Shown here piece after piece: positions 45,879 to 58,311 of a stretch of DNA of 64,000 bases (positions within the stretch are counted from its first letter, which is position 1; the number at the start of each line of letters is the position of its first letter). A program made the translations under genes and the position numbers. Source of the DNA: Phanerodontia chrysosporium (taxonomy: Eukaryota > Basidiomycota > Agaricomycetes > Polyporales > Phanerochaetaceae); contig MJGA01000021.1 of assembly GCA_001910725.1 (NCBI GenBank), positions 434,001 to 498,000 of the forward strand, in the 5' to 3' direction. Below the pieces are notes generated by a model. That model saw only the letters and a program-made list of their open reading frames with translations, had not been told where the DNA came from and did not search any database.

Positions 45879-47337
45879 ATGTCGCTGAAGATCAATCCCC
45901 CGCACCGCGCAGAGCACCTTGGCTCGCTGAAGCGCCCGCAGTACCTGCTGAAGAAGCGGGACGAGTTTGACGAGAAGAAGTGTACCACGGAGGAGCTGAA
46001 GGCGGTAGAGGACGAGGCCATCCGGGGAATCGTGCAGATGCAGCGCGAGGCGGGCATCAAGACGATCACCGATGGTGAGTTCAGGAGGTGTGTGCATTTG
46101 TGCAGCGGCCTGCGCCACACGTGCTGATGTGCAATAGGCACATGTTCTTCGACGGCGTGTTCGACAACATGAACGGCATGAAGTACTTCCCGGACGGTCA
46201 GTCCCTGTCAGATACTGCCATGTTGCACCCGAGCTGACACCTCCGCAGCGTCGCTGCACCTGTTCAAGGACTATGTGCCGGACACGTCTGCATTCAAGAA
46301 GCTCTCGTTCAAGAACGCGGCGACATGGCTCTGTGAGGGCAAGCTCTCTCGCGCGCGCCCTTTCTATGTGCCCCAGTTCGAGGCCCTCAAGGCGCTCACG
46401 ACGCCCGAGGAGCATCCGCGCTTGAAGATCACGATGTGCGCGCCCGAATGGTATCACCTACGCCACGGCGAGTATGCGTACCCGAAGAGTGTGTACGCCA
46501 ACGACGGTGCGCACCTCGCTACCTCAGCATGTTTCCCCCTTGCTGACAACGCGTACCAGAGGAGTACTTCGCAGACATCGCAATCGCGTACCAGCAGGAG
46601 ATCCAGGAGCTCTATGCGGCCGGCTGCCGGCACATCCAGTTCGACGACCCGCTGCTCGCATACTTCTGCGCCGAGTCGATGATCACGGGTATGCGCGCGG
46701 AGGGTCTCGACCCGGACGCGATGCTCGACCTGTACGTTCGCGTGTACAACGACTGCCTGAAGGGCAAGCCCGCGGACATGGTCGCCGGCCTGCACCTCTG
46801 CCGCGGGAACTTCAAGGACGGCATGCACTTCAGCGAAGGCGGCTACGACCGCATCGCCATCAAGCTCTTCCAGCACATCAACGTCGACGGCTACTACCTC
46901 GAGTACGACACCCCGCGCGCGGGCACATTCGAGCCCCTCAAGTTCCTGCCGAAGAACAAGTTCCTCGTGCTCGGTCTGGTGTCGTCGAAGCTCCCACAGG
47001 TGCGCTCCTGTGCGTTGGCCTGCATCTGACGCTCGCTCACTGCGCTGAACTCCGCAGCTTGAGGATCAGGAGGAGCTGAAGCGCAAAGTGCGCGACGCGG
47101 CAACCGTCATCGCGAATGGCGAGGAGAAGCGGACGGTCGAAGAGGCGCTCAACCAGTGAGTCCTTGTCGTTTTGGGATGCCCTGTGCCGAGTCGACTCAC
47201 ACGCTTCCAGGATATGCCTCTCACCGCAATGCGGCTTTGCGTCCCACTCTGAAGGGAACAAGGTATCGGAGGAGGACGTAAAGCGGAAGCTGACGCTCTG
47301 TGTCGAGACTGCGAAGCAGATCTGGGCGGACGCATGA
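45879..47337 (+). CDS. MetE-like methyltransferase family protein, copy 2
   Basis: Six exons: 45879-46087, 46138-46196, 46249-46506, 46560-46999, 47058-47155 and 47211-47337, all joined by GT-AG introns of about 50-58 bases that keep frame. The protein starts MSLKINPPHRAEHLGSLKRP. It has CAPEWYHLRHGEYAYPKSVY, CRHIQFDDPLLAYF, GLHLCRGNFKDGMHF and LSPQCGFASHSEGN, with the same putative zinc ligands as copy 1, and ends AKQIWADA. No frameshift is needed. Copy 1 lacks the introns that interrupt EFRR/HMFF and ALNQ/ICLSP here. Single-barrel, cytosolic; the substrate is unknown, and a role in methyl transfer or thiol metabolism is inferred only from the fold. Confidence 0.88.
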
Positions 47338-47891
47338 GAAAATAGACTTTGACGAGAAGTTTTTTTGAGCAGACGAACCTGCAAAACCTGTATCCATACT
47401 CCATTTATTTATGTAACGCCTGGCAATGGAATGATGCAAATTTCCGTTGTCGTGTGCGTATGTGGTTATGAGGGGCAGGACAGTCCTCTTCGGCAGCGTC
47501 CGGGGCAGATCAATTTGATCCGCCATAATTCCTCGTTTGGGTGCCCCGCCCCGCAGAGATCCCACAGAGGTTCTCCGTCGCTCCTTTCTGATCTGTCTCA
47601 TATCGGTCTACTTTTTTCACTGCTCATGGCAGAGAAAGACAGCCTACCGCGCATAAGCCGCGCAATCCGCTATAAATTTTCCCTATCAAGCTACATATGG
47701 CAGGCAATGGCCGCTAAACGCCATGTTTCACGTCGAGCTTTCCTTCGCCATCTCGACCATTTCGCGACTCTAATCGCGGCGAACTGAACTGGAGAATCTT
47801 GAAGAAGTTTGTGCGGTGGATCAGTCAAGTAGAACGTCTTGAATTATAGACTCCCACGCTCATCGTTCGACTGCGCTGTCCCTGTAGCGTC
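47338..47891. other. Intergenic region, no gene
   Basis: Holds the 3' UTR of MetE-like copy 2 and the promoter of the F-box gene. A TATAAATT at about 47671-47678 lies some 215 bases before that start. Confidence 0.4.
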
Positions 47892-49262
47892 ATGACGGTT
47901 CCGCAAGAGATCGCAGACTGCATCATCGACATCCTCGCAGAACCTCCGGGGCCTACGACAGACTCTCCTTCGCACAGCCTGTTGCGCCCCCGCTGGCAGT
48001 GCAGCACACTTGCCGCCTGCACGCTCGTCTGCACAGCATGGCTCCCGCGAAGCTCGCAGCACCTCTTCGCGCGCTCACTCTCTCCGACGCCGCCGCCATC
48101 CGCTTTGCCGATATCGCGGAGCGCACGCCGCGCATCGCGCAAAATACCCACACGCTCTTTCTCCGGTGGCGCACGCAGGAGTTCGATGGCGACGTCCTGC
48201 GCGCGGTGCTCGCGCAGCTTCCCGCTCTTGTTGAGTTATATGTCGATGCCGGTCCGACGGCCTCTCCCGGACGCGACAGGTCAGCCGTATCGTGGCCCGT
48301 CCTCTATGTCGATCGTCGACGGGGCATCATGCGTGTGCGTGACATGCTGCTGCACCCGGAGGAGTCTGCCTTGCCGCCAACCGATGCTGTAGAGAGCCTT
48401 GTGCGTGCCGACATCCGGCGTGCGTGGAAGGGATGGCTGACGCACCAGGTCAACTTTCTCCTGCGAGAGCGGCTCGACGCTCGTGCTACACGTCTCGACC
48501 ATTTCTACGGCGGACAAGACGAGGAGACCATCTTCGACTACTTGCGCGACTTTATCGCTCCTGAAATGGTGACAACGTTCACTGTCCATGACCATTCATC
48601 TTCACTCTCATGCCACGCATACTGGGTTGCTACACCCATGTTAACTTCTTAAGCCTGTACTTGGGTGATTACTATCTGCAAGTGGAGCATGGTGAGTCCC
48701 CTCCATGTGCCTGGTTGCATGCCCTCTCAATCTGCCTGCTAGATCACCGAGCGCTGGGAAACCTTCTCAAAGCACTGGGCTTCTCTGTCCCAGCTGACAA
48801 GGTTAGAGGACGTCGAGTTTCTTGAGCCTACGCGAGAGGTGCGTCCACCTTCGTCTTCATCCATACCAAGCGCTCATACGTCGCCGACAGGACCGGGGCG
48901 CCCTCTTCATTGCGCACATCCTCTGTCCGCACCTGCCACCCTCCGTGCGCTGCGTGCGCGCGACGCTCGGGCGGTACCACGTTGGCTCGTGGACTGCGCC
49001 CGATACGTGGCGTGCATATCTGCAAGCGGACGGCGGCGGCGGTCGGTACGCCGCAATGTTTGCCCGCTGCGCGATGCTCCAATTTGATCTCACCGCCCGC
49101 TTCCACGCTGAGACTGAGGCTAGCGTGCGGGAGGGCCAGGCACTGTTTCGGGAGCTTGAGGAGGCAGTGGGTCCCGCAGCACAAGGAAGGCTGATCCTCA
49201 GAAACCTGGAGCGGCCGTGTAGAGAGTCGGTATCGCAGGACGCCAGCGTGCTGCGGTACTAG
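47892..49262 (+). CDS. F-box protein
   Basis: The start is MTVPQEIADCIIDILAEPPG. The N-terminal VPQEIADCIID...LAACTLVCTAWLPRSSQHLF is an F-box of the Agaricomycete type, which binds Skp1 in SCF ubiquitin ligases. The frame then changes by one base near 48,070, before LTLSDAAAIRFADIAERTPR, and continues through LPALVELYVDAGP and RLDHFYGGQDEETIFDYLRD. Small exons follow: ITERWETFSKHWASLSQLTR, then, after an intron near 48,840-48,890, the segments GALFIAHILCPHLPPSVRC and EGQALFRELEEAV, ending at 49262. The C-terminal half should choose the substrate. Regular leucine-rich repeats are not evident. The single frame change may be an assembly error. Confidence 0.7.
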
Positions 49263-49821
49263 GATTCGTTTGCTGCAGTGTGTAAAGCGGCACTTCCTGA
49301 GCGGACATCAGAGAACAAATGATGCTCTTGCGATTTGTCTGAGATGGGCGCCCGCTTCGTGGCGCGGCTGCATCCGCCGCGACGTCTCGCAGCCGCTTTG
49401 CTTCTTGCTCTCGACCCCTTCCATGCCTTCCAAAGGTGTACTCCTCAGCCTCGCTGCTGCAATTCGAACATCGCGGACCGTGTCTGTATAGTACGAGGTC
49501 AACTGCACCGAGCATCGCTGTCACCGTAGCGTCCGTGCACATGGAAGATCATCACATGAGCTGCTCCTCGTCGCTCCGTGATAGAAGCCATGGACACGAG
49601 ATCTGTGGATTGAACGTCGCCCGCGCAGCCCATCCAGCTCGTCGGCCCTGACGTCAATTCAGGGTGTCTCTGATCCCAATCCGAAGACTTCGACGCGGCA
49701 GACTGTGTCAACTGACACAACGCCCGCTCGCCTGCCAGCCATGCTGGGACGTCTTCAGCACCCGAGCGTACTCTTCTGTTCTTAAGACTGACAGTAGCAG
49801 GCTAGGCGAATCTGCACCGCC
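49263..49821. other. Intergenic region, no gene
   Basis: 3' flank of the F-box gene and promoter of the GH79 gene. No conserved coding segment is seen. Confidence 0.4.
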
Positions 49822-51904
49822 ATGCGCTCCCCTCTCTCCTCGCGCTCCTCACGAGTGCGCTTGCGAGCACCCGCGCACAGTCGCCGAACGCGAACGCGAC
49901 GACGTCGGCGAACGTCATCTTGCCCATCATCGCGCCATCAAGCAGCCAGCCGCTTTCAAACACCTTGCTCTCGTTTAGCATTGAGCAGGACCGCTGGCCA
50001 GACTGGGCCGGCACCGACGAGCGCAACGAGTTTACCCATTCCGCCCTCACCACCCTCGCGCGTCTGACCGGACGCCCGCCGAAGATTAGGGTTGGGGCGA
50101 ACACGGAGGACAAGACGGTCTGGGATCCCACTGTCACGGTGCGTGCCCTGGCAACTATGGCTGCTAGCGGTGCTGAACGTCACGCAGATCAACGTGGATG
50201 AGTTCCCTCCACCGAACAGCGTGACACCGTACCCCGAGGCAACTCACGTTACCGTTGGTAATGAGTACTATGTGTTGTCCAAATGGCTTCCCGCAGGTGA
50301 GAAGCTCCTTCAGAGTCCGTGCTTGCACTTGCTCATGTGTCGCGCAGGAACACACATGACCTGGGGCGTAAACCTGGGCCTCGACAATGCCACGAACGCG
50401 CTCAATATGGCCAATGCGATCCTGAATGCCTTCCTCACCCCAGCAGTCAAGCTCAGCGGCGTCGTCCTCGACCTCATCGAGATTGGTCAGTCTCAGCAAC
50501 TACATCACGATCACGGCGCTAACATTCCTCCCAGGCAACGAGCCTGACCTTTACTCGAACAACGGCTTGCGGCCCAAGGGCTACAATGTCAACGCCTATG
50601 TACCTGACTGGATCAACATCTCGACTCCGGTTGCGCAGGCCATCCAATCCCACCCTCTCTCCCGCCGCTCCGAACGGGCACTGTCGATGCGCGACGTGAA
50701 CGCGCGTCAGGGCCCAGTGAAGATCCAGGCATGCTCGTTCGCAGGCCAGGGCTTCACCCCTACCGAGGTATTCAACCTAGGTCTGCTCGACAGTACGCCA
50801 GGCGAGCTCGTCAGCGTGTAGGCACTTTGCTTTTCCATACCATTCCAATGCTAACGTTTATAATGACAGAGTCTCGCAGCACAGGTACTCGGCTGCGTTT
50901 TGTTCCGGCGGCGACTTTCCGCTCGTATCGTTCATGAACAAGGCAGCCGTCCGAGGCAACCTTACCCTGTTTGAGGACGACATCGCTGCAACCGTAGAGC
51001 AGGGTCTGGCTTACATCCTTGGGTACGCATCTCTGTTGGAGATGTATGTTCAAGGCTAATTTGAACTGGGCAGGGAGACTGGCTCCATCGCGTGTCACGG
51101 TGCACCAGGAGTGTCCAACACGGCTGGAGCCGCACTCTGGGTAGTCGATTACACACTCTTTGCGGCGACTATCGGCATTGGAGAGCTCTACTACCACGAG
51201 GGCATCGGTTTCAAGTATAACTTTGTGCGTTCTCTCTGCCAGAACCAAGGCTCCAGATACAGTCGCTGACAAACACCACAGATCCAACCTATCGCATTGA
51301 ACCGCTCCACCGTCGACGGCAGCCCACTCGACCCGCCAGAGCCCCCGCACGTCCAACCCTCGTTCTACGCCGCGCTCCTCGTCGGGTCCGCCGTCTCATC
51401 GAACTCGCTCTCCTTCCCGTGGCCATTCGCGCACGGCACACTCATGGACCCCGGCAGCAGCGCGTGGGCGAGCGCGCGCATCGTCGAGCTCGCCGTGCCG
51501 CTCGACAACGTCAGCGGCTATGCCGTCTACGACGCCGGGATCCTCCGCCGCGCCGTCTTCGTCAACCTCGACGCGTGGCTCGCCAGCGCAGAGGCCGCCG
51601 GCGCCGTGCGCCCTGTCGTGCACCTCGACCTCGGCTTCATCCTCTCCGCGGACGACGCGTCGACGAGGCGCAGACGCGCCGCGGAGAGCACCGCGTCGTT
51701 CCTCCATGCGACGGTCGAGGTCCGCCGGCTCGTCGTGAACCACGCAGACGACCTCTCGAACCTCACATGGGCCGGCCAGTCGTACGAGGAGAGCCCGGAT
51801 GCGAGTCCCACTGGCCACGAGGTCGTCGAGACAGTGCCGGTCTCGCATGGATCTTCCTGCGCGCGAGTGAAGCAGTGCTCGTAACCTTCCCATCTAGAAT
51901 GTGA
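49822..51904 (+). CDS. Secreted GH79 beta-glucuronidase-like glycosidase
   Basis: GH79 enzymes remove glucuronic or 4-O-methylglucuronic acid from proteoglycans and plant glycans. SFSIEQDRWPDWAG, VGNEYYVLSKWLPAG and THMTWGVNLGLDNAT form the barrel. LIEIGNEPDLYSNNG contains the Asn-Glu pair of the acid/base. ETGSIACHGAPGVSNTAGAA carries the candidate nucleophile Glu and is followed by YYHEGIGFKYNF. The C-terminal GH79C sandwich domain follows from IQPIALNRSTVDG. Introns are about 50 bases. Two single-base frame changes are apparent. The ATG at 49822 is one base out of frame with the signal-peptide-like LPSLLALLTSALASTRAQ, and near 51,845 the expected IFLRASEAVLVTF tail lies in another frame ending at 51904; without that shift the stop is 51884. 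Convergent with the GH92 gene. Confidence 0.8.
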
Positions 51905-52101
51905 CACGTATCGTGTTGTATCATGCGTCACTTTGCAGCACTTGTATACCCGTAGACTCGAGATTATATTTCTCTGAATCGACACTAAACGCCTGACGTT
52001 CGCTCCATGCCTTCCTATTCCTTTTCGTTTGGACAACTCGACGAGTGCTACAGTTCATCTCTGGCTCCTCCCGGCTGGTCCACCTGCCGCTGCGCAACCA
52101 G

Positions 52102-55100
52102 TTAGAGCGCGTCCTGCACCCGAAGCACACGCGGAGCACGCACAAGTGTCTCGCTGCCCCAACTCTGAGGCGTCGCGCTCATCTTGAACACAATAGTCGC
52201 CCCCTTCGCAATCTGGTCGTGTCGGATGAGGGGCGTGTCGAGCGGCACACCGTTGACGGCGACACCAGCAACGTAGGGCTTGCCAGAGGATGCGCCCGGC
52301 GCAGAGATGACGAGGGGGCGAGTGACATTTGGCAGCGCTATCGAGATGTGGTCGAAGAATGGGCTGTCCAGTAGTGTTAGCATGAGGGAATGAACGCCTT
52401 TCGTGGGAGGACACTCGCCTTCCAATGACATATTCGCCAGAGACAGGGTTCACGGGGTAGAAGCCTAGCGCGCTAAACAGGTACCATGCGCTCATTTGTC
52501 CGCAATCCTCGTTCTGGAGTGGCGTATGGTGCCGTCAGACTTGTTTTGTCATTATGCAGAGTGTACCCACGCCGGAAAGCCCGTTGACAGTCGCATTGTA
52601 ATCGCTTTGCGCAATCGCGCGGACGCGCTCCTGCGTCCGTGATGCCGCGCCAGCGAGAGCGTAGAGGTAGGGTATATGGTGGGACGGCTGGACGCACTCA
52701 CTTTCAGGCTAAGGAAGTGGAGACTGGAGAACCACATACCTCATTTGTATGATCATTGTGTCCTATGTGTTATATCAGCCGATTGTACAGTGCGCAAAGC
52801 CTCCTACGCACCTCCATCAAAGTGCTCATCCAGGAACGCAACAAAGCTCGCGTTGCCGCCGCGACGCGCGATGAGTGCAGGTACATCATGCACGACATCG
52901 AACGTGTACGCCCACTTGTCGCCTTCTGTCCACCCCTCGTCGGGGCCTGCCCAGGCGCCGCTCGCGTTACGAGCTTCCATGAAGCCTGTGCCGGCGTTGA
53001 AGATGCTGAATGGCGACGTCAGCGAGCGGTTGCGGAAGAACGCAGCGTCTTCCGAGCGATTCAGAGCGGATGCGAGAACTGAGACTGCGTAGTCGTCATC
53101 TAGGGCAGCACAGTCAATGATCAGTCTGATATACCTGCAAGAAATGGACAGTTTACACGAGTAGTCCAGCGTCCTCGAGGCGCTTTCGCTATGTATATCG
53201 TTTGCGACCCAGCCTTTGGAGGCATAGACAGAACTTAGTCCCGCACGAACTTCGTACCCGACGTTCTAGGGTTATAGGTCACAATCTATTGATTAAACGG
53301 CTGCGATATGTGCCACGAACCTCTTCTCGATCATAGTATCTTCGCTTAGCGTTAGTCATCCTATCATGGGAATAACATTGGCAAGAACGTACGAGATGTT
53401 CCAATCATCTTCCGGAGGCACTGTCGCATCCTTGTGTACGGCCTTCCACGCGAGATCTACGTCGAAGTCTTTGAATCCCTTGAAGACTGCCTCAGCTATG
53501 AGAGAGTCGGCATGCGTGCCAACCTACAACATGTTAGAGGAGATCAGTATCGAACAATTACGCGAGAAGCGACGCACCATAATATTTGTTTCTGCAGGAC
53601 AGTTTTAGTTCTTGTTGTGGTCGTGAGCGAGACACTCACCAACAATATTCTTCCACATCGGAAGCCATCCGCCCTATACAGATGGTAGTGTCAATTGCTT
53701 TCCAAGCCGCATGATATGGGTACGAACGGACCTCTACGTAGTCCTGCAGCATACTCTGCACCATGCCGTTGATACGCTCTGGTGCTAGAAGGATCTGCCA
53801 TGCCCACGCAGCGCGGAAGGTATCCTTTGTTGCGGCGACGTCAGTCTAGCAGGCAGATTTTGGCCAAGAAGCGTACCCAGATGGAATACCCTGTGTATGA
53901 CTTCCCCTCATGAACAGAGTCATCATAGCCTGAGTAGTATCGCCCATCTTCGCTTTGTTCGTATGGGTACTGTGACGTAGAGTTAATCCTCGTCAAAGGG
54001 TCGTTGCACGGATAGCCCTTACCTGCAATGCATGGAACACGCCAGTGTAGAAGACCGTTTTCTGGACTTCGTCTGCGCCATGAATTTGAATCCTGTCGAG
54101 CTTCTCCGCCCAGACTGCACGCGTAGTACGTGCCGTCTCCTCAAGCGCCGTTCCGTCTGGGATTTCGTTCTCCAGGTTCTTCCTCGCCTGCTCGACAGAT
54201 ATGAACGAGACGCCGACGCGTACGTCGACTCTGTTCACTCCGTGCGGAAAACGGACGTAGGCCGCGATCTGCTGGCCTTCGGCACTGTTGGAATTTGGCT
54301 GCAACGTCCCGTCTCCAACGCTCGCAGTACCCCACTCGACGACCGGCTCGCTGAAGCGTGCAACGAAGTAGCCGCGGAAGTTAGACGCAGCATTGGGTCC
54401 AATGATGAAGTCCTGTCGTTCTGCATTCGAGCCTGATATTTCCCGCGCGGACGGATCAACAACAACTGTTCCATGAGGAAAGGTGACGTTTGAAGGGTCC
54501 GCGGAACCCATAACTGATGCGCGCGAGGCCTCGATGAGAATCCATGGACGTGCAGAACCTGCGAAGGTAAACCTGAGATGGCCAACCCGAGATGCTGCGA
54601 TGGTTTCAGGTGAGACCACGCACGCAATCGAGATACGTAGGACCCTTACTAGCACTGTGTTCAGCAAATACAGTTCCACCCTCGGTGTCGTCCATTCGTA
54701 CACTGTAGTAGCTGGCGCTGACGATCTCGTTATCGTGCGAGAAGTGCATGCCGCGGTCCTCGAAGCGCGGCTTCATGTCCCCCACACCCGGCACAAGTAC
54801 GACTTGACCACTCTCGCCCATCCATATCGCAGGCTGGTGAGTACCCTGGAAGCCATGAATTGTGGTATCCGTGTAGTTGTAGGGCGTCACAGAAACGTAG
54901 TTCTCCCGCGTCTGGGAGACCCAGCGCGTCATCGCGAACGGCGGGGCCGTGGATGGTATCATCCCGCCTGAGCCGTTCGGAGAGTCGCCTCCGTTGCCTA
55001 TGAGACTACGTGTGTTAATGAGCTCTCGAGATAGTGCGCATCATGACTTTGAGGACTTACGGGTCAATGTGATCTACCGCGTCGCTCGCTGGCTGCCGAA

Positions 55101-55193
55101 ACGCCTCTGGCGGCAGACCTCGTGCATACACACTTTTTGAGCGCCAGCAAAAGCCGCGACAGTCAGCAGCCACTTCCAACGGCTTTGCAACAT
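52102..55193 (-). CDS. Secreted GH92 alpha-mannosidase
   Basis: The start at 55193 gives MLQSRWKWLLTVAAFAGAQ, a signal peptide. A run of five A near 55,146-55,150 then separates it by one base from the mature frame YARGLPPEAFRQPASDAVDH. An intron joins HIDP to LIGNGGDSPNGSGGMIPSTA, then PPFAMTRWVSQTRENY, the classic GH92 N-terminus. Further exons have GFQGTHQPAIWMG, ADEVQKTVFYTGVFHAL, GYSIWDTFRAAWAWQ, GGWLPMWKN and TNIMVGTHADSLIAEAVFKG. Near the end CGQMSAWYLFSALGFYPVNP is the catalytic-domain core, and the gene ends RAPRVLRVQDAL. GH92 enzymes are calcium-dependent inverting exo-alpha-mannosidases that trim N-glycans or mannans, including fungal cell-wall mannoproteins. About ten introns. Confidence 0.82.
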
Positions 55194-55497
55194 ATGGAGA
55201 GCTTGCAAAGAGACCACGCTCGTCAACGGCGAGGGTCAAGTGCAACAGATGTCCTTCGAGTCTCACATCAATATCGCACGTGACGCGCCACGAGCTCGCG
55301 GAGGTGACGTCGAGCGGAGGACACTCTAGCCGGTGAACAGTATTTACTTGAAGCCAGTTCATACAGTATGTAGTTGCACTCTTAGATACACAGGACACAA
55401 GACTCAGAATACAGATAAATTATGAAAACTGGGCCATACGCTGCCAGACGACATCATTGTACTAGAGCAGCATTGGAAGTCCTTGTCATTTCTCGCG
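55194..55497. other. Short intergenic region between tandem minus-strand genes
   Basis: Contains the GH92 promoter and the 3' UTR of the first peroxygenase gene. An open frame continues upstream of the GH92 start but looks non-coding once the signal peptide is chosen. Confidence 0.4.
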
Positions 55498-56431
55498 TTA
55501 CCCATGCATACCGCGCTCATGCGTTCTCCGTGTAGCGAGAACTCGCATCTCGATGCTCGAAGCTTGTCCGCTACTGCCTGACTCCATGGCGGCACCGTCT
55601 CCTTGAGACTGGAGCATGCGCTCGAGCTCCTCCTGAACCGCCCCCTTCGTCTTATGGGTCTGGGCAATACCCACCTCTCGCGTGATCTTCATCGCCCTCC
55701 GAATTCGCATGCTGGTTGCCACGGTATCGAGTAGCGTCGTCTCGTGATAGGGCTCCCAGCCGGGCGGGATTCGCTCATGCTCAAACCAGTAGCGCAGCCG
55801 ATCGATAGGAACACCATCGAGCGGGCGGCTTGCGCCGGTGTCTGGACGATGGAGTAGCGTGTGTACGAGGCGAAAAATCGATCTGCGAGGTTGCAGCGGT
55901 ACGCCGCTCATGGAGCGTCGGGTCCGGGTTGTTGAACATGTTGAACACGATCGCCATCTCTCCACGTGCGATCTCGGCGTGCAGAGGATCCAGCGGCGTC
56001 TCTGCTTCGCGCTGCACCCGTACACGCGCGAGATCCTCGGGAGTTATGACGCGCCCATCCGCAGACATCGCGAGAAAGGCCCTCAGCAGCTGCGCTTCGC
56101 CATGGATCGGGGCGTACTCTTCGCGCGGGCCGATATTCGGATGAAAGAGACTGGCGTCGTGCTCGATTTTGTTGTGCCGCGCGAGGTCGTGCAATTCGAA
56201 TGGTCCTGAGCCTTGGCCGAGGAGGAGTAGTCCACCATAGGCCAGTATCCAGGCGAGTGGCTTCGAGAGTCGGTAACACTGCGTAAGGGCATCGATGAGG
56301 AGGGCTGGTGTGATAGATTTCCCGTCGCGCGGGAGGTAGCCGTGGTTTGCCAGCGTGTTCACCGCCGGACAAGGTGAGCGACTGTCGCCTTCCATTGGCG
56401 GGCAGAAAGCGTGAGATCCCGAGCTGGACAT
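55498..56431 (-). CDS. Short heme-thiolate peroxygenase (chloroperoxidase family), copy 1
   Basis: The start is MSSSGSHAFCPPMEGDSR. SPCPAVNTLANHGYLPRDGK contains the Pro-Cys-Pro heme-thiolate ligand. ELHDLARHNKIEHDASLFHP holds the Glu-His-Asp triad typical of chloroperoxidase and short peroxygenases. These heme enzymes use hydrogen peroxide to halogenate or oxygenate organic compounds. After MFNNPDPTLHE the frame changes by one base near 55,910 and continues GVPLQPRRSIF, PLDGVPIDRLRYWFEHERIP and GWEPYHETTLLD, then a Gln/Glu-rich tail. No secretion signal precedes the catalytic domain, so the enzyme is probably intracellular. A TATAAA on the gene strand (56538-56533) lies about 100 bases upstream. 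Nearly colinear with the copy at 58-59 kb. Intronless here. Confidence 0.8.
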
Positions 56432-58311
56432 GGCCGTGACAGGATATCTGTCGCTCGCCGGCCCGTTGGATCGTAGTGGCAGTCACGGTGAGGGATGAGG
56501 GGCTGAAAACAGCAACCGACAGAGCACACAGGTTTATAAGGACGACTGTGTGGCTGGACGTCCCAGCGCATCAAGGTGCAGAGCATGCATCCAGAGATAG
56601 GAGTTGGTGGAGGTGTGATGCATGGTCCGGCACAGTCTTCTGCATAGTGCGTTCGTACCCCGACATGGTGCTTACTGTGTATTTCGGCTGCTGTGAGACC
56701 TGCAATTGTGTATGCCGACTCACGAGCTTGTAAGGTGCAAGTGAGTGCGCGAGACGGACTTGTGCTCGGAGACAGAAGGCGCTGGAATGGAACGTCCTTG
56801 AAACTTCAACAGGCCCCATGACGAATTCTAGAGAATAGTGTGGACCGGTGTCGTTCTGCCGCTTGTACTGGTGGGATGTCGAGTACGCTGCCAGGTCTCC
56901 TCTACGGACATATCTCGCTCGAAAGCGTAAAGTGACTGGCTGCCAAACGGAGGTCACGAGTGAGCCCAAAGCACAGCACGTACCGCACAACAATGTGTTG
57001 AGAACGCTGAAAATGAAGGGCTGCGCGAGGAATGGTAGTCATCGATAGATACCCGAATAACCAAATGGCGAGATGTTTTACTCACAGACGTCTGGAGCAA
57101 GGCTGTGCCTTTGCCGTCCGGGCATTCTTGCGGAGCGGAACTGCGGAGTCATGCGAGGAGGCTCCGTTCCACAGGTTCGGACTTGCTACTGTGGCTATAC
57201 ACGATGTCTCGAGTAGAATCCGGGAAGGTGGCGGAGTAGATTACTCGAGCGAGAGTTCGTCCACGAGAAATGCTAGCACGCAATCAGATACGGAAGGAAG
57301 AGAAACAGAAGGTGTAAACCAAGCTGACGTCCTCGCCATGCAGCAGTACGCGCGCCGCATTCCTCGATGCCCCGCCGCCTCGTCTTGCATGAAAAAGACC
57401 ACAACGAGGCTTGACTTCGTCTATTTTGATCGCGATATCTTCAGAATCATGGCTTGTGCTCTATCACCCACTCCTGTCGCTCTGCTTAGGTAAGACAGGG
57501 ACGAGACCGCCGTCGGCGAACGGTGAACCGAACGCGTCCGAGGTTAACAACGTAGTGGAGACTCGGTAACCGGCCGCTTCGAGATATTCTCGAGCAAGCT
57601 AAGTATCTGCAAAGCATAAGTGATGGCAATGAAGTCCTTCGTGCAGCACAAGAAAGTGAAGCCCCAACGTTACTTACGAATGGACGCGGTGGAAGAAGAG
57701 AAATTTGAAATCAAGCTTGCGACAGTCTTGTTGATGTCGTCTCAATCTAGCAATTGCATCGAGCGCCTCCGAGAGTTTCGTTAGAATGCAGAGTTTCAGA
57801 AGCAAGCCCGTCGTCGTAGTCGTGGATTCAGAAGAGGTGCAAGACAGTGATAAGTCTCAAAGCTACCTGAAAGAAGCGTCAATGCACGTGATGCGCGCGA
57901 AGGATTCCATGAACCGTGCGACACTGGCCGAGTGACAGAATGAGCTGATAGTCTCCACTATTACGGGGCATACGATACACGGATTACTATTTCATGACTA
58001 GGAAGATCGAGCAGAGCGTAGGATGGCATACCATGAGCGTACGCCTGAAGCCGGGGAACCTGAAGAAGAGATCGACGAAGTGAAGCCCTCACGCCATAAC
58101 AGACACCTCTTCCCTCCCCATCTCGCCTTCTATCAGCTCCTTTCGGAACCCGGACTCGTCTCCAACCACGCGCAACGCCGCGCCCTTTGTATCGCCGAAA
58201 ATTGGCGGCATGACAACCTGCGAGGCCTGGGGCGTCGGCGGTAGGTCATTAAACGTCTCGCTAGTCGCGCTGCGCGAGTGCACGAGCGAGGGGACCCCAT
58301 CGGCGTTGTCG
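56432..58311. other. Intergenic region between the peroxygenase genes
   Basis: No gene is supported over 1.9 kb. Frames at 56571-56993 (minus) and 57032-57493 (plus) are open but have no motif. Part of 58089-58311 may code for the C-terminus of peroxygenase copy 2 if its frame changes near 58,430. Confidence 0.4.
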
